DNA of 64,000 nucleotides, from assembly GCF_000425485.1 (NCBI RefSeq), contig NZ_KE384385.1, forward strand, positions 143,105 through 207,104, in the 5' to 3' direction. Below are positions 61,908 through 64,000 of this stretch, in pieces (positions within the stretch are counted from its first letter, which is position 1; every line of letters begins with the position of its first letter). The notes beneath the pieces are model-generated. The model had not been told where the DNA came from. It saw only the letters and a list, made by a program, of their open reading frames with translations, and did no database searches. The DNA comes from Flavobacterium tegetincola DSM 22377. GTDB taxonomy: Bacteria; Bacteroidota; Bacteroidia; Flavobacteriales; Flavobacteriaceae. A program made the translations under genes and the position numbers.

Positions 61908-62306
61908 TTATTTGTTTTTTGAAAAATTAATGATTTGTTCTGAATACTCGCTGAGCAAGACACTTAGTGAATTTATTGTCGCTTCAAATTCGTTTTGGTT
62001 TAGGTTTTCAATTTGCAATGAATCCCTGAAAATTACTTTTCTGCCGCTGTCATCAATTACAAAAGCACCGTGAATGATGTCTCTATTTTTTTGCAAAAGC
62101 GATTTATAAATATGTGTTCCTTCTTCTTTAATTTCGAAAATAAATTGTTCAAAAACAACAATTGGGTAAGCGACACAAATGATGAGTTGAAAAATTCCTT
62201 CTGGCTCATTACTTACAATGAAAATCCCATCCTTCTGATTTTCGTTTATAATTTCTAACTGCAAATTTTGCAGGAAACCTTTGACAGTAGCGTAATAGTC
62301 TTTCAT
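61908..62306 (-). CDS. YbjN / secretion-chaperone-like protein
   Basis: 132 residues with no signal peptide. The alternation of helix and strand (YYATVKGFLQNLQLEIINENQKDGIFIVSNEPEGIFQLIICVAYP in pieces, then a final helix FEATINSLSVLLSEYSEQI) fits the YbjN/Tir-chaperone fold, which usually holds other proteins. It is the first gene of the operon, so it may escort PspA or the ATPase. Confidence in the family is moderate because the fold is short and has no fixed motif. Confidence 0.65.
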   Translation of the reverse strand: MKDYYATVKGFLQNLQLEIINENQKDGIFIVSNEPEGIFQLIICVAYPIVVFEQFIFEIKEEGTHIYKSLLQKNRDIIHGAFVIDDSGRKVIFRDSLQIENLNQNEFEATINSLSVLLSEYSEQIINFSKNK

Positions 62307-62511
62307 AAATTACTCTTTATAGTTGATGTATTTCGTGGTCTTTGTCTTATTTCTATGAGTCTTGTTAAAACAAAATTGTTAATTAAGTTGAACTCAAAAT
62401 TTATAGTATAAAGATTTGATAAAAATCGGTTATTTAATAAATTCTAACAACTTTATATTCAATTATTTTCAATTGAATTGTTATTTAAATTTACCTCATA
62501 AACTCAAACTA

Positions 62512-62591
62512 TTAGCATTAATTACTTACTTTTGCTAAATGCGTTAGGCAAATATACAAAATAATTTTAGTAATGCAAATAAAATTAGCAA
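62512..62591. promoter_or_regulatory. Promoter with clustered TTAGCAA half-sites ahead of the XRE/S24-like regulator
   Basis: A -7 box TACTTTTG lies at 62527-62534. Half-sites: TTAGCA 62512-62517, TTGCTAA 62532-62538, TTAGGCAA 62544-62551, TTAGCAA 62585-62591. The second and third form an inverted pair that overlaps the -7 box, a position suited to autorepression; the fourth touches the start codon. Confidence 0.5.
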
Positions 62592-62592
62592 T

Positions 62593-63339
62593 ATGCAGAT
62601 GAATTTTGGAAAAAACATAAAGAAGATACGAAGTGTACATAGTTTGAGTCAGCAAGTTTTTGCTGATATTTTTGACCTAAAACGCGGTACACTAGGTGCT
62701 TACGAAGAAGGAAGGAGTAATCCAAAACTAGAAACTGTTCTTAAAATTGCTAACCATTTTAGCATCGGTATCGAAGAGTTGCTAACGGGAGAATTGACCG
62801 TAAACCGATTAATCAAATTTAATGAACGCATCACTACTGAAAAAGAAGTCTTTCCAAAAAATGAATTTGAAGGAATTCCTTGTGTTTTGACCTCAGATAA
62901 AAATCATTTTATAGCTAATTTTTCGAAAACATCCCATTTGGAAAAATATCCTCTAATTAAGCTGCCTTACATTGAATGTACGAATCGTATTGCTTTTTCA
63001 GTGGATGATTTGTCCATGACAGGCGGTTCGGTTGAATTTTTCCCTAAGGACATTGTGATAGCCACTGAATCGGATTTAAAGAAAATAGAAGAAAAAAGTT
63101 TAGTAATGGTTTTGACAAAAGACGAGTTGCTGTTCCGAAGACTTTCTAAACAGGAAAATCAAATTCTTTTAAAAGCAGACCATCATGGAGTTCCTGATGT
63201 TATTTTTGAGTATGAAACACTACTCTGTATTTGGAAAATAGAACATGTTTTTCATCACGCTATTTCATCGAAATCACTTCTGCTTGAAAATCGCTTGGCA
63301 ACACTTGAAGAACGCCTTGCACATTTTGCCAAAAAATAA
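62593..63339 (+). CDS. XRE-type regulator with S24/LexA-like C-terminal domain
   Basis: 248 residues. N-terminal helix-turn-helix (about 6-65): IRSVHSLSQQVFADIFDLKRGTLGAYEEGRSNP in the Cro/CI style. The C-terminal half (about 125-230) follows the S24 fold with DLSMTGG, where Ser141 matches the catalytic Ser, and LLFRRLSKQ, where Arg182/183 stands where a catalytic Lys is expected. No Ala-Gly cleavage site is obvious between the domains. So it may sense a signal without self-cleavage, or be a dead peptidase used for dimerisation. It is divergent from the membrane-stress operon and its promoter carries repeated half-sites, which makes it the likely controller. Confidence 0.85.
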   Translation: MQMNFGKNIKKIRSVHSLSQQVFADIFDLKRGTLGAYEEGRSNPKLETVLKIANHFSIGIEELLTGELTVNRLIKFNERITTEKEVFPKNEFEGIPCVLTSDKNHFIANFSKTSHLEKYPLIKLPYIECTNRIAFSVDDLSMTGGSVEFFPKDIVIATESDLKKIEEKSLVMVLTKDELLFRRLSKQENQILLKADHHGVPDVIFEYETLLCIWKIEHVFHHAISSKSLLLENRLATLEERLAHFAKK

Positions 63340-63364
63340 AGCCACCTGAAATCAGATGGCTTTA
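63337..63364 (+). terminator. Hairpin at the end of the XRE/S24-like gene
   Basis: TAAAGCCAcCTGA / TCAGaTGGCTTTA overlaps the stop codon; the T run is short, so termination may be weak. It lies between convergent genes. Confidence 0.55.
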
Positions 63365-63378
63365 CCGTACAAAAAACT

Positions 63379-63831
63379 CTAATTGGCATTTAAAATGGAA
63401 AGAATTTCATCTCCGTATTTTTCTACTTTCAGTTCACCGAAACCTTTAATACTTCGTAAGTCGGTTGGCGTTTTAGCTTCACGCAAAATTGCATTTAGCA
63501 ATTCTGAATTGTGGCATACCAAGTAACTTGGGATTTTCAATTCTTTTGCTTTGTTGGTACGCCAGACTTTTAAGGTTTCGTAAAAGGCTTGTTGTTTGGC
63601 ATTCAAATCTTGCTCAACAACGCTATTTCGTTCGTCCGCACTGGATTCCGATTTTTGCAGCCTACTTTTCTCATTGTAATGGACTAAAACCGACCAATAG
63701 CTGTCTTTTGACTCAACGAAATGGACATCTGATTTTAAAAAATCGACACTTTCTAGAAAATCATTCAGCTGATTCTCGTCTTCGGTCAGCTGATTTGCAG
63801 CCAACCGAATACTAAAAATACGCACTTTCAT
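63379..63831 (-). CDS. Stand-alone HRDC-domain protein
   Basis: 150 residues. The first half (about 1-75) is mixed strand and charged helix without a known motif (RIFSIRLAANQLTEDENQLNDFLESV). The second half is an HRDC domain: YETLKVWRTNKAKELKIPSYLVCHNSELLNAILREAKTP and LRSIKGFGELKVEKYGDEIL match the nucleic-acid-binding module at the end of RecQ and RNase D. No helicase or nuclease domain is present. Its start lies 4 bases after the ssb stop, so it is expressed with the single-strand binding protein and may help in replication or recombination. Confidence 0.85.
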   Translation of the reverse strand: MKVRIFSIRLAANQLTEDENQLNDFLESVDFLKSDVHFVESKDSYWSVLVHYNEKSRLQKSESSADERNSVVEQDLNAKQQAFYETLKVWRTNKAKELKIPSYLVCHNSELLNAILREAKTPTDLRSIKGFGELKVEKYGDEILSILNAN

Positions 63832-63835
63832 GATC

Positions 63836-64000
63836 TTATTTGCTACCCATTAATTGAATATCGTTTGCTACTACTTCGGTCATGAAGCGTTTGGTTCCGT
63901 CTTTATCGTCATAACTTCTATGCGTTAGTTTTCCGTCAATGGCTATTTCTCGACCTTTGGTTACAAATTGCTCGATGATTTCGGCTGTTTTTCCCCAAGC
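63836..64000 (-). CDS. ssb: Single-stranded DNA-binding protein, N-terminus cut by window edge
   Basis: The last 54 residues are visible, running off the right edge. AWGKTAEIIEQFVTKGREIAIDGKL, then SYDDKDGTKRF and EVVANDIQLMG, are the typical second half of the SSB OB-fold. The protein ends at MGSK directly after the OB fold, without the long linker and acidic DDDIPF-type tail used by the main SSB, so this is probably a short secondary SSB. Confidence 0.88.
   Translation of the reverse strand, partial: AWGKTAEIIEQFVTKGREIAIDGKLTHRSYDDKDGTKRFMTEVVANDIQLMGSK

Overview
The window looks like chromosome from a member of the Flavobacteriaceae, probably Flavobacterium or a close relative. The DNA is AT-rich. 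It carries TonB receptors with a carboxypeptidase-like N-terminal domain, a metallopeptidase with a type IX secretion C-terminal domain, several lipoproteins with acidic residues after the lipobox cysteine, many Bacteroidetes-type -7 boxes (TAnnTTTG), and a short-chain threonine dehydrogenase of the kind known from Flavobacterium. No rRNA, tRNA, CRISPR array, transposase or prophage was recognised.

Layout. 1-5144: a truncated secreted nuclease/phosphatase (EEP fold) divergent from a TonB receptor and a DUF5689 lipoprotein, possibly a nucleic-acid or phosphate scavenging set. 5166-8781: an L,D-transpeptidase, an NTF2-like secreted protein, and a pair made of a membrane-anchored small protein and a lipoprotein resembling a truncated haemoglobin. 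8785-16381: threonine dehydrogenase, lipoprotein plus mfd, a RelE/ParE-type toxin-antitoxin pair followed by a second diverged copy of the mfd 3' end, and aspS. 16608-18982: a lipoprotein, a TlpA-like thioredoxin and a YwqK-like protein. 19117-25821: an RND efflux operon led by its TetR regulator. 25923-26897: a polyprenyl synthase. 26989-33977: a trehalose-type locus (TonB receptor, MFS carrier, trehalase) divergent from a LacI regulator, with two palindromic operators between them. 34495-39321: a barrel-like protein, sucA and sucB. 39396-42528: an accessory insertion behind sucB. 42550-47055: DMP19-like protein, secreted M12-like peptidase, CDGSH protein and four small proteins. 47177-53374: a candidate structured RNA, metG, a DMT carrier, a HAD hydrolase, a CAT-like acetyltransferase and an unknown secreted protein. 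53378-63364: a membrane-stress operon (YbjN-like, PspA, NfeD/YqiJ-like, flotillin, giant AAA ATPase) divergent from an XRE/S24-like regulator. 63379-64000: an HRDC protein and the end of ssb.

The most unusual points are these. (1) Behind sucB lies a lipoprotein gene whose only plausible ATG is followed by seven AAAG repeats. The coding frame is now out of register by an amount that loss of one repeat would correct, which is the layout of a phase-variable contingency gene. (2) The 3' end of sucB with its terminator occurs three times, separated by accessory genes, and the 3' end of mfd occurs twice around a toxin-antitoxin pair. Accessory cargo has entered at least twice at the 3' end of a housekeeping gene while leaving a gene-end copy behind. 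(3) PspA (ESCRT-III superfamily), flotillin, an NfeD-like protein and a 1616-residue AAA ATPase are encoded together, which suggests a bacterial membrane-remodelling machine under a dedicated regulator with repeated TTAGCAA half-sites. (4) A globin-like domain appears to be exported as a lipoprotein.

All assignments come from reading motifs and gene order by eye; no database search was possible.
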